The notes under the pieces are model-generated. The model ran no database searches, was not told the origin of the DNA, and was given only the letters and a program-made list of their open reading frames with translations. A stretch of DNA of 64,000 bases from Rufibacter roseus (GTDB taxonomy: Bacteria > Bacteroidota > Bacteroidia > Cytophagales > Hymenobacteraceae), in NCBI RefSeq assembly GCF_001647285.1, contig NZ_LRML01000002.1:1-64000 (forward strand), written 5' to 3'. This document shows, in pieces, positions 56,234 through 64,000 of this stretch. Each line of letters starts with the position of its first letter. Position 1 is the stretch's first letter. A program made the position numbers and the translations under genes.

Positions 56234-58480
56234 TTAATGGTTCACCACTAACCTTTTCATGAATTGTTTTCCATGGTTTTGCACCTGAATAAAATATGTA
56301 CCGTTCGCTAAATCACTAGTGTCTAGTAGAAAAGAGGAATCTGTAAACTCTGCCGTGTACAATACTTTACCAGTCAAGTCATAAACTTTTAGGCTATTCT
56401 TCTTTTTCCCTAAGGCTTCACCTGAAACAGTAACCATACCGGCAGCAGGATTAGGATAAACGTTGACTTCCAGAGCGTTTGCTTCTGGGTTGATGCCGGT
56501 AGTTGTAGCACTAGACAATTTCAAAATCCAGGTATGATCAGAACCCAGCGAAGCTCCGGCAAAGGAATGATGACTGAATCCGCCTTGTTCATTTATCGTG
56601 ACAGTTCCCATGGGTTGGTTCGTGTAAAGTTCAGTGACAGCATAGTTTCCGGCTGGCAAAGAGGAAACAGCCACCGAGAAGGAAGGCGATGATAAAGCAT
56701 CCGCGCCAAAGTTTGAAACCACCAGAACCGCCTCTTTCTCAAACACCCGCGCAAAGCTTAACACTGAAGCGTTACCAGCCGACACTTCCAGATGATACCC
56801 CTTTCTTAAAGCTGGCTGGGCATTACGTAGGGTAATTAGCTTTTTATAGTGACTTAAGAGAGATGCCGGATCTGCAGACATTACCTGCACATTATACTGA
56901 GTAGAGTTACTGTTTACGCTTCGCCAGGGAGTACCCGTTGTAAAGCCCGCCTTAACCTCAGGGTTCCACTGCATCGGTTTCCGCTTATCTTCATCTGCTC
57001 CAGAACCTAGCATGCCCACTTCCTCACCATAGTACAGGAAAGGAACACCAGGCATGGCGAGGTAAAGAGCCGCAGCTTGCTTCATGTGCTCCATGTTTCC
57101 GTATAACTCTCCCATTACCCTGTTCTGGTCATGGTTTGTCAGGAAAGTGGCGTACTGTAGTTTAGGGTAAAGGCGGTTTACAAGGTTCAACTGATTATTT
57201 AGGGCAGAAGGATTGTTGTTGCGCACCGAATTTATGATAGCCGAAGAAAGGTCAAATTCAAAAGCTAAATCCAAGCGGTCATTTTGCACATAAGGCACCA
57301 CTGATGGTGTACTAGACCAGGCCTCGCCGACTGTAACAGCATTAGGGTTAGCCATTTTCACCACTTGGTTAAACTCTTCCAGTATTCGGAAATTCTCTTC
57401 GGTATTCTCTAACTGTGAGCCTGTTTCATCCAGATATTTTACAGCGTCTATGCGATAACCATCTACTCCTTTATTCAACCAGAAGCGGGTAATGTCCCAC
57501 ATAGAAGCTTTTAGTTCTGCATTTTCCCAGTTCAGGTCGGGCATGCCGCCCCAGAAAAGACCGTAGTAATATTTCCCGTTCCGGAGATGCCACACGTTCT
57601 GCCCCCAAGGCCCATTGTAACCAGGGTGGGTATCAGACCACCGGTACCAGTTGCGCTTTGGGTTGGTGAGGTTGCTCGCTGATTCTATAAACCAAGGATG
57701 CTGGTCAGAAGAGTGGTTCATGACAAAGTCAATAATCACTTTGATGCCCCTGGCATGTGCCGCCGCCAGAAAAGCCTCAAAATCAGCCATGGAACCGTAG
57801 TCGGGCTCAGTGGCGTAATAGTTCGTGACATCATAGCCATGGTAGCTCGGTGATTCTTTCATGGGCATCAGCCAGATACCAGTTATACCCAAATCGGTGG
57901 TAGTAGCGGGGTCACCATCGTTCAGGTAATCCAGCTTTTGCATCATTCCCTTAAAATCTCCCTGGCCGTCTCCGTTACTGTCATAAAAACTGCGCACAAA
58001 GATCTGGTAAAACACAGCATCGTTCCACCAGTGGGTGGCATAGTCAGTAGTGGGAGGTTCTGGGGTACCACCCTCACAAGACCCAAAACCATTGGCCGGA
58101 GTGGTAGTGGTAGAGGAAATTGCGTTTACAGTCCGGTTAATATTACCGCTGCCGTCGTTCACCCCGCATTCCGCAGGTACTAATTCAGCGCCTGCCCAGC
58201 TGTTCCCATTAACGAATTTATATTGGAAAAGCCCGCCAGTGGGCAAGGAAACCGTCACCTCATAAATTTTGTCGCCGTCTGGATCCGTTAACTGAGTTGT
58301 TCCTGGATTCCAGTTGGACCCGTAACCAGCTAGGTTTTGGAAATTTCCAGCCACGTGCACTCCGTTGGATGACACCGTCTGCCCCCGCATGTCTACCTTA
58401 AACGTGAGCTGAACCTGTTGGGCAAACAGATGGCTATTGAAAATCAGTAATAAGAGAATAGGTAAGAAAAAACGAATCAT
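56234..58480 (-). CDS. GH13 amylase with starch-binding domain and T9SS sorting signal
   Basis: A 748-residue secreted alpha-amylase. In order: signal peptide (about 1-21), a starch-binding beta domain of the CBM20/48 sort (about 22-120, FKVDMRGQTV, HVAGNFQNLAGYG), GH13 barrel (about 155-560; FYQIFVRSFYDSNGDG, Asp in GVDGYRIDAVKYL, Glu in TVGEAWS, Asp in FLTNHDQNR), amylase C domain, and a type IX secretion C-terminal domain (about 672-748, NVYPNPAAGMVTVSG ... NGTYFIQVQNHGKQFMKRLVV). This makes it the likely surface or secreted enzyme that first attacks starch. The upstream gap suggests its own promoter. Confidence 0.93.
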   Translation of the reverse strand: MIRFFLPILLLLIFNSHLFAQQVQLTFKVDMRGQTVSSNGVHVAGNFQNLAGYGSNWNPGTTQLTDPDGDKIYEVTVSLPTGGLFQYKFVNGNSWAGAELVPAECGVNDGSGNINRTVNAISSTTTTPANGFGSCEGGTPEPPTTDYATHWWNDAVFYQIFVRSFYDSNGDGQGDFKGMMQKLDYLNDGDPATTTDLGITGIWLMPMKESPSYHGYDVTNYYATEPDYGSMADFEAFLAAAHARGIKVIIDFVMNHSSDQHPWFIESASNLTNPKRNWYRWSDTHPGYNGPWGQNVWHLRNGKYYYGLFWGGMPDLNWENAELKASMWDITRFWLNKGVDGYRIDAVKYLDETGSQLENTEENFRILEEFNQVVKMANPNAVTVGEAWSSTPSVVPYVQNDRLDLAFEFDLSSAIINSVRNNNPSALNNQLNLVNRLYPKLQYATFLTNHDQNRVMGELYGNMEHMKQAAALYLAMPGVPFLYYGEEVGMLGSGADEDKRKPMQWNPEVKAGFTTGTPWRSVNSNSTQYNVQVMSADPASLLSHYKKLITLRNAQPALRKGYHLEVSAGNASVLSFARVFEKEAVLVVSNFGADALSSPSFSVAVSSLPAGNYAVTELYTNQPMGTVTINEQGGFSHHSFAGASLGSDHTWILKLSSATTTGINPEANALEVNVYPNPAAGMVTVSGEALGKKKNSLKVYDLTGKVLYTAEFTDSSFLLDTSDLANGTYFIQVQNHGKQFMKRLVVNH

Positions 58481-58857
58481 GTACTCTGATAAATACTTAA
58501 ATGGAAGGGCATTTTATATTGTCCGTTGTTTGTCCTCCTTTTTATTTTACAAACAATATTTTTTGAGGTCATTGAATTACACCTAAAGCTTCTTTCAATT
58601 TAAACCTCCCCTCAGCTTACATCAATATCTAGCTGAAGAGAGGAAGCAAAGCCAAGTGCTGCTGATATGCCGTTTAATGGTCTCTGGTAAATACCCTATT
58701 AAGAAAATGAGAAAGGGGAACCATTGCCGTTGCTGGGTTCTTTTGGCCTAACTTAAATAACCTAAAAGAGCTGATAAAATTGGTGTATTCGATATTTGCA
58801 AACAAACCCGGCTGTTTTGGCCGGGTTTGTTTGCAATAGTTAAGCAACTAAAACAAG
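58481..58857. other. Intergenic stretch between amylase and susE
   Basis: 377 bp without an ORF. It holds the susE terminator (58796-58836) and AT-rich DNA expected to carry the promoter of the T9SS amylase gene, though no full TAnnTTTG box is visible. Confidence 0.4.
58796..58836 (-). terminator. Terminator of the susCDE operon
   Basis: A 17-bp perfect stem (TTGCAAACAAACCCGGC with its complement) and a 7-nt loop, 22 bp after the susE stop. Confidence 0.85.
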
Positions 58858-59973
58858 TTACTGTTTTATAAACACATAGTTGCCGGTAAGATCATTAAAC
58901 TGCACATTGTAAGTACCAGCCGTCATTTGAATGTTGGCTGAACCAAAGTTTCCTTTACCATACCTTTTGGCAGGATCTACCCCAGCTCCCCAGTTGGTAT
59001 TCCAGTCTTGGTTTACTCTGAATTTTACCTCTGAGTCATTTGCCAAGGTCAGGGTGCCATACCAAATGTGTGGGTTAAAGGTAGAGTTGGTCATCATAAC
59101 ATCTGGGTTATTTCCCCAGTCACTGAAGGCTCCTACTATACCAATGGAGTTGTAGGTGGGCGCTGTTGCTCCCTGCGGATAAGGCTCTACCGTAATTGTG
59201 TTAGTTCTTAAACTAACTCTAATGGTATAATACCCTTCTGAAGGAACAAGTCCAGAGAAGTTTGGTACATCAGGAGCACTTTCTTCAGGACGGAATGCCA
59301 GGTTCACGCTACCGTCGCTGTTAGCAGCCCCCATACCCCAAGCTGTATTCCAGTTTCCACGAAAAGCAAGCAACTTGAAGTCACCCGGTCTTAAGCGCGT
59401 GGTCAGGGTATACACAAATGGGTCTTCTTCATCGCGGAAGAACGGAACTGCTCTTGAAGCATCCCAATCATTCTCAGATGCGGCACCAACCAAGAAGATT
59501 ACAGGCCACTCCGGTTCTGCCAGGTAAGGTGTTACGGTTACCTCTAAAGGAGCTGAAACAACTGGTTCATAAAAGTCACTTACGCTGGCTTTCAACCTTA
59601 CTTCCATTACACCTGGTTGAAAACCAGGCAATCCTAAATTGTCGGCTATGTTATTTAGTTCAGATACCTTAAAGGTTCTCACCAGAGCATTTTCAACGTT
59701 TACCACTACTGGCTCGGCAAACTCACTACCCGCTACACCAAATTCAAGGGAATAATTTGGGGCCGCATTGAATCCGAAATTAGGCCTTGTCCAGGTGAAG
59801 GTGATGGCATCTTTGTCTTTATCTTCCACCGTAAGCACCAAATTAGACTGTGAGGCAGAAAGAATGCCTGGCTCACCTTCCTTGATGATGATTCTGTCTT
59901 CATCTTTCTCACAAGAACTCAAAGCCAGTGCAACGACAAAGAGGGATAATATCCTGTTTAAATATGTTTTCAT
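58858..59973 (-). CDS. susE: SusE-type outer-membrane starch-binding lipoprotein
   Basis: A 371-residue lipoprotein (lipobox ALSSC, Cys21) with a SusE N-terminal domain (about 20-150, SNLVLTVEDKDKDAITFTW) and two C-terminal starch-binding modules (about 160-260, VGAASENDWDASRAVPFFRD, and about 275-370, IGIVGAFSDWGNNPD). SusE/SusF proteins bind starch on the outside of the outer membrane and do not cut it. The two-module size matches SusE more than the three-module SusF. Third gene of the susCDE operon, 17 bp after susD. ATG at 59973 is preferred over the ATG two codons earlier. Confidence 0.88.
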   Translation of the reverse strand: MKTYLNRILSLFVVALALSSCEKDEDRIIIKEGEPGILSASQSNLVLTVEDKDKDAITFTWTRPNFGFNAAPNYSLEFGVAGSEFAEPVVVNVENALVRTFKVSELNNIADNLGLPGFQPGVMEVRLKASVSDFYEPVVSAPLEVTVTPYLAEPEWPVIFLVGAASENDWDASRAVPFFRDEEDPFVYTLTTRLRPGDFKLLAFRGNWNTAWGMGAANSDGSVNLAFRPEESAPDVPNFSGLVPSEGYYTIRVSLRTNTITVEPYPQGATAPTYNSIGIVGAFSDWGNNPDVMMTNSTFNPHIWYGTLTLANDSEVKFRVNQDWNTNWGAGVDPAKRYGKGNFGSANIQMTAGTYNVQFNDLTGNYVFIKQ

Positions 59974-59996
59974 ATACATGATTTTTTTGCCGATGA

Positions 59997-61589
59997 TTAA
60001 TAACCTGTGTTCTGCTTTAGGTTCGGATTGGCAGCCAAGTCAGAAGCCGGGATTGGATACAACCTACGGTAATCTGCTACACCTCTACCAGCTGGTACGC
60101 CCCCTTTCCAAGCCCATAAGTAGTTACTGCTGGTAAACAGTCCATACCGGATTAAGTCAGTACGGCGGTGTCCTTCCCAGTGCAGTTCTCTGGCTCTCTC
60201 GTTCAAGATAAAATTAAGGGTTAACTGCGCATCAGAAATGCTCCCGGCACCGTTGAAGGCTCTGTTTCTTAGCATGTTTACATAACCCAAAGCAGTAGCT
60301 CTATCTCCACCGGTTCCACCTCTCAACACTGCTTCGGCATACATTAAATAGGCGTCAGCCAAACGGAAAAGTGGAAAGTCTGTGTCTGGGAAGTTCAAGC
60401 CTGGGTCTGAACCTGGTGCACCGGTAGAAGTAATGTTGGTGTATTTGTTTAGAGGGTAACCGTTAGCAAAATTACTGATGGCTTCAATCTCTTTCGTATG
60501 ACCTTCAGTATGGTAAATGGCGCGTTCGTCAGATGTGTTGAACAAATCAATCACCTCTGGTGTAGCCCTTAAACCGCCCCATCCTCCGTTCATACCAAAA
60601 GCAGCCGCATTATGCTCAGGCCCCAGTGAGGCATGAATCAGGAAAGTAGTTCCTCCCCATGAGGTGGTTCTTCTGCCGTCAAAGGCTACCGGTAAGATTA
60701 TTTCCTGAGGTACGCCACCAGTTGTACGCGCATATCTGTCGTTATCAGCCATGAACAATTCTGGATATTCTGGCGCGAGTGTATACCCTGCGTCAATTAC
60801 TTTTTTGGAATAGGTAATGGCATCTGTGTAGCGAGCCTGCCCCGTGTAAACCTCTGCATTCAGGTACAGTTTGGCCAATACCATCCAGGCAGCGGCTTTG
60901 TCAGCTCGTGGGTATTCGTTCTGGCGCGCCGGAACCAACTCAGCTTCCACTGCCAACAGCTCAGACTCCACCCATGCGAATAATTCGGCGCGGGAAATCT
61001 GGGGAGGATTAAAAAAACCTATTGGGTCTGTCTCTGTCACAAAAGGTACGTTTCCATACAGATCAAGCGCATGCCAATAGGTCATGGCTCTTAAGAAACG
61101 GGCTTCGGCACGGTAATTTCTTGCCTCTTCCAGGTTAGCACCGGTAATACCGTTCTCAGCTAGTCTAGCGTCTGTAGTATTCCGGATAAACTCATTGGTC
61201 AGAGCAACCTGGTAGAATATACGATCATACATCATACGCACAGCCTCTGTGCCAGAATTCCAATTCATGTTATGAATAGGAAACACATCACTCCAGGCAA
61301 TGACGGCTTCATCGGTAGATAGCTCCTGTAACGTCCAGTAGGCTCTGATGTAATTTGATTTTCCCTCGTCAAAACCAGAAAGGTCTGGGGCTCCGTCTGT
61401 TTTAAGACCAGTCAAAGCATATCCGCCGTATATCTTCGCCAATACAGATTTGTAGTTCGCAAAGTCTTTGTAGAGACTGGCAGATGTCACCTCGTATTGA
61501 GGTGCTAGATTAAGGTCATCGGTACAAGCGGTCATCGATAAAGCGATTCCCCCTGCCACTACCATTTTCTTTATAATATTACTTGTCAT
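59997..61589 (-). CDS. susD: SusD/RagB family starch-binding lipoprotein
   Basis: A 530-residue outer-membrane lipoprotein (lipobox SMTAC, Cys22) forming the lid over SusC. TPR-type helices cover the N-terminal half (ARNYRAEARFLRAMTYWHAL at about 146-165 is a SusD signature). The C-terminal FPLFRLADAYLMYAEAVLRGG and LNEARELHWEGHRRTDLIRYG-type block (here NERARELHWEGHRRTDL) are also diagnostic. It lies 17 bp after the SusC gene. Starch specificity is inferred from the surrounding genes. Confidence 0.94.
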   Translation of the reverse strand: MTSNIIKKMVVAGGIALSMTACTDDLNLAPQYEVTSASLYKDFANYKSVLAKIYGGYALTGLKTDGAPDLSGFDEGKSNYIRAYWTLQELSTDEAVIAWSDVFPIHNMNWNSGTEAVRMMYDRIFYQVALTNEFIRNTTDARLAENGITGANLEEARNYRAEARFLRAMTYWHALDLYGNVPFVTETDPIGFFNPPQISRAELFAWVESELLAVEAELVPARQNEYPRADKAAAWMVLAKLYLNAEVYTGQARYTDAITYSKKVIDAGYTLAPEYPELFMADNDRYARTTGGVPQEIILPVAFDGRRTTSWGGTTFLIHASLGPEHNAAAFGMNGGWGGLRATPEVIDLFNTSDERAIYHTEGHTKEIEAISNFANGYPLNKYTNITSTGAPGSDPGLNFPDTDFPLFRLADAYLMYAEAVLRGGTGGDRATALGYVNMLRNRAFNGAGSISDAQLTLNFILNERARELHWEGHRRTDLIRYGLFTSSNYLWAWKGGVPAGRGVADYRRLYPIPASDLAANPNLKQNTGY

Positions 61590-61606
61590 TTCTCTCTCTT
61601 TAAATT

Positions 61607-64000
61607 TTAGAAATCAAGGTTAGCGCCTAAGGAAAACACTCTGGCTCTAGGGTAAAGATTGTTATCTATACCACCGCCCACTTCTGGATCAAGACCCTCA
61701 TACTTTGTGATGACAAAGGCGTTTTGCACAGTACCTGACAAACGAAGATTTACTCTGTCTCTGGCTATTTTTCCAAAATTGTAAGACAGGGTGATATTAT
61801 CCATCCGCAGGAAAGAAGCGTTTTGGATATAGTAGTCAGACAAGAGGCGTGGCTGCTCTGCGCTTAAACCGGTAAAGTTTGTCTCCAGCACATTTCTAGA
61901 CATGTTCGTCAGGAAATCGGTGCGGTTAATGTTCTGGTAAGTGCCGTTATTGGAGAACACGTTGTTATAAACGTAGTTTCCTAGGTTAGCCCGTAGCACA
62001 AAGTTCAGATTCCAGTTTTTAACGGTAAGGTCATTGCTGAAACCTAAGTATACGGGTGACATAGGTGCCTTATAACGGTAGAGGTCATTCTGGTTAATGA
62101 TACCATCGTTGTTCAAATCAGCATACACACCTTCTACAGGCTTGCCTTCTTCGTTATACACCTGTTTGTATACATAGAAAGCAAATGGGGTATATCCCAC
62201 CGTATGCACCTGAACAGTATTACCTGTACCGCCAGAGATACCACCTTGAGGGCTTCCTACGCTGTTTGTTTCGTCCACATTAGTCAGGCGGGTAATGGTG
62301 ACATCTGTATAAGTACCATTTACGCTAAAGTTCCAGTTGACATTTTCAAGGTTAATTGGGTTGAAGTTCAACGTTACCTCAACCCCTTCAGACTCCAAGC
62401 TTCCAACGTTAGTGAAGAGTCTGTTAGATAGGTTAGAACCAGCCGCTGGAATGATAGTACCCAACAGGTCTTTGGTTTCTTTACGGTAATAATCAATGGT
62501 ACCAGTAAACTTATCGTTGAACAAGCCGAAGTCTAATCCTACGTTGTACTGCTTGGTTTCTTCCCACTTAATATTTCTGTCATATTCGGCAGGACGTAGT
62601 GTGTTGTAGTATTGGTTCCCGAAAGGATACATGGCTGTGTTCTCACTGAAAGTATAGCGAGCCAGGTAAGGATAGCTTTGACCAAAGTCCTGCTGACCAG
62701 TTAAGCCATAACCCAATCTCAGTTTCAAGTCAGTGATGGCAGTGGCATTTCTCAAGAAACTTTCCTGATTAATTCTCCAGGCAAAGGCCAACGCTGGGAA
62801 AGTACCCCAACGGGTGTCTGGCGAGAATCTTGAAGAACCGTCTCTGCGGATATTGGCAGTTAATACGTAGCGGTCGTTAAAGGTATAGTTCACACGCCCA
62901 AAGAAGCCGATCAGTGCATTTTCAACTTCAAAAGGAAAAGGAGCAGCTTGGGTTAACTCTACCGTACCCGCTTCATTGAAGGTGGCAAAAGAAGGGCTGT
63001 AGGTTTTAAAATACTGGTAAGAATAGCCTACAGTAGCATCAACACGGCTTTTAAGTGCTGTAATTTCTTTTGCATAGTTGAAGTAGAAATCCATTAAGCG
63101 GCTGTCTCTCTCCTGCTCGTATTGGCTACGGCTACCTGCTGTTGAGAAACCTGAAGCCAACGTTGGCGCCACTACCACCCCGCCTTCGCTTCTGGAAAGG
63201 TCATAACCCACATTCAGGTTAGCCCGCAGATCTGGCAGGAAATGGAAGCGGTAATCTAACTGCATGCTTCCTATGCTTCTGAATACCTCACCCTGATCAC
63301 GTCTTTGCTCCAGCATGCTCAAAGGGTTTCTTGGAGACAGCAGAAGCGGTCCGTTTGCATTGGCCCACTCATAATAGCCTCCAAAACGGGAATCGTCTGA
63401 ATAAACAGGTTGAGTAGGGTCAAACGCTACCGCTGAACCAATTGCTCCCTCATCTGCAAATCTGCTTTTAGAGAGCGTTCCTCTAACATTCAGGTTCACG
63501 CGCAGGTGATCATCTAAAAAGCTTGGCGTCAGGTTTATAGCCGCAGAACTCCTTTTCAAGTGTCCTGTTTTCAACGTGCCCTGTTGATCTAAATATCCTA
63601 ATGACACCCGGTATGGCAGGCTTTTCACTGAGCCACTGAACACAAGGTTATTGTCAATACCAAAAGCGTCTCTAAAAATCTGATCTTGCCAATTGGTCCT
63701 GGCATCTCCTAACAATGCTTCCTGGCTTGGCCCTTTTTCACGAAGCACCGCCTCACGAAACTCATCGGCAGAAAGAACATCTACCTGATCAGTTAATCTA
63801 TAGATAGAGGCAATGGTGTTAAAATTCACCTTGAAAGGTGCATCAGCCAAACCCTTTTTAGTAGTGATGATGATTACCCCGTTAGATGCTCTGGAACCAT
63901 AAATAGCAGTAGCAGACGCATCTTTCAAAATATTGAAAGATTCAATATCATTAGGGTTGATAAGACTAAGAGGGTTAGGTGAACCGGAGATTGTTCCGTT
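61607..64000 (-). CDS. susC: SusC/RagA TonB-dependent receptor, 5' end outside the window
   Basis: The C-terminal 798 codons of a SusC outer-membrane receptor that imports maltooligosaccharides with SusD. The frame stays open to the window edge, and the first visible residues include [20 protein letters not shown] and then [21 protein letters not shown], the SusC/RagA plug signature. The barrel follows ([33 protein letters not shown]) and ends LGANLDF. Signal peptide, carboxypeptidase-like domain and promoter are not in the window. First gene of the operon seen here. Confidence 0.95.
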   Translation of the reverse strand, partial: NGTISGSPNPLSLINPNDIESFNILKDASATAIYGSRASNGVIIITTKKGLADAPFKVNFNTIASIYRLTDQVDVLSADEFREAVLREKGPSQEALLGDARTNWQDQIFRDAFGIDNNLVFSGSVKSLPYRVSLGYLDQQGTLKTGHLKRSSAAINLTPSFLDDHLRVNLNVRGTLSKSRFADEGAIGSAVAFDPTQPVYSDDSRFGGYYEWANANGPLLLSPRNPLSMLEQRRDQGEVFRSIGSMQLDYRFHFLPDLRANLNVGYDLSRSEGGVVVAPTLASGFSTAGSRSQYEQERDSRLMDFYFNYAKEITALKSRVDATVGYSYQYFKTYSPSFATFNEAGTVELTQAAPFPFEVENALIGFFGRVNYTFNDRYVLTANIRRDGSSRFSPDTRWGTFPALAFAWRINQESFLRNATAITDLKLRLGYGLTGQQDFGQSYPYLARYTFSENTAMYPFGNQYYNTLRPAEYDRNIKWEETKQYNVGLDFGLFNDKFTGTIDYYRKETKDLLGTIIPAAGSNLSNRLFTNVGSLESEGVEVTLNFNPINLENVNWNFSVNGTYTDVTITRLTNVDETNSVGSPQGGISGGTGNTVQVHTVGYTPFAFYVYKQVYNEEGKPVEGVYADLNNDGIINQNDLYRYKAPMSPVYLGFSNDLTVKNWNLNFVLRANLGNYVYNNVFSNNGTYQNINRTDFLTNMSRNVLETNFTGLSAEQPRLLSDYYIQNASFLRMDNITLSYNFGKIARDRVNLRLSGTVQNAFVITKYEGLDPEVGGGIDNNLYPRARVFSLGANLDF

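Overview
The window reads as chromosomal DNA of a Bacteroidota bacterium, most likely order Cytophagales, family Hymenobacteraceae (Rufibacter/Pontibacter-like). The evidence is a SusC/SusD/SusE starch locus, a protein with a type IX secretion sorting domain, an ECF sigma/FecR/TonB-receptor cassette, a fused two-oxoacid dehydrogenase E1 of the Bacteroidota type, A-rich leaders instead of Shine-Dalgarno sites, and several -7 boxes of the Bacteroidota form TAnnTTTG. The taxon is inferred from gene content; no 16S rRNA is present.

Region 1 (0-9.5 kb) is mostly housekeeping: E1 alpha/beta fusion, a DUF1573 protein, alanine dehydrogenase, a stand-alone HsdR-N-like nuclease domain, AMP nucleosidase, an amidohydrolase lipoprotein and a UMF1-type MFS transporter. 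Region 2 (9.6-15.3 kb) holds an ECF sigma factor, its FecR-type anti-sigma factor, a DUF2807 lipoprotein and a TonB-dependent receptor with an N-terminal STN signalling domain. Region 3 (15.3-23 kb) is the least familiar part. It has a helical TPR-like protein of unknown function, a divergent 73-codon Thr/Gly-rich small ORF, an Opp/Dpp-type peptide-binding lipoprotein with two permeases, a decayed lipoprotein remnant, and a terminator with no gene in front of it. Region 4 (23-39.4 kb) holds tRNA-Ser(GGA), asparaginase, TatD, two glycosyltransferase loci, a SpoIIE-type phosphatase, ruvC, greA/HIT, ppx and ppk facing each other, gyrB and a ROK glucokinase.

Region 5 (39.5-64 kb) is a large starch/maltose utilisation locus. 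On the minus strand are SusC (cut by the window edge), SusD, SusE, a T9SS-exported GH13 amylase, a periplasmic GH13 and a GH97 alpha-glucosidase (SusB-like). On the plus strand, facing them, are a six-hairpin glycosidase, a neopullulanase-like GH13, beta-phosphoglucomutase, a GH65 maltose phosphorylase, a GH13 lipoprotein and an MFS sugar transporter. The inferred pathway is surface cleavage of starch, import by SusCD, periplasmic trimming, maltose import by the MFS carrier, phosphorolysis to glucose plus beta-glucose-1-phosphate, and entry into glycolysis through beta-PGM and the glucokinase at 38.4 kb. An esterase at the edge of this locus carries an in-frame stop that removes its predicted catalytic His.

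Across all regions, 18 copies of a degenerate but length-conserved palindrome of about 36 bp (GTTTT...AAAAC) lie between genes. They are the most striking feature that the genes do not explain. A second candidate of note is the TPR-like protein / small peptide / oligopeptide-importer neighbourhood at 15.3-21.7 kb, which has the layout of a peptide-signalling locus. That reading is speculative.
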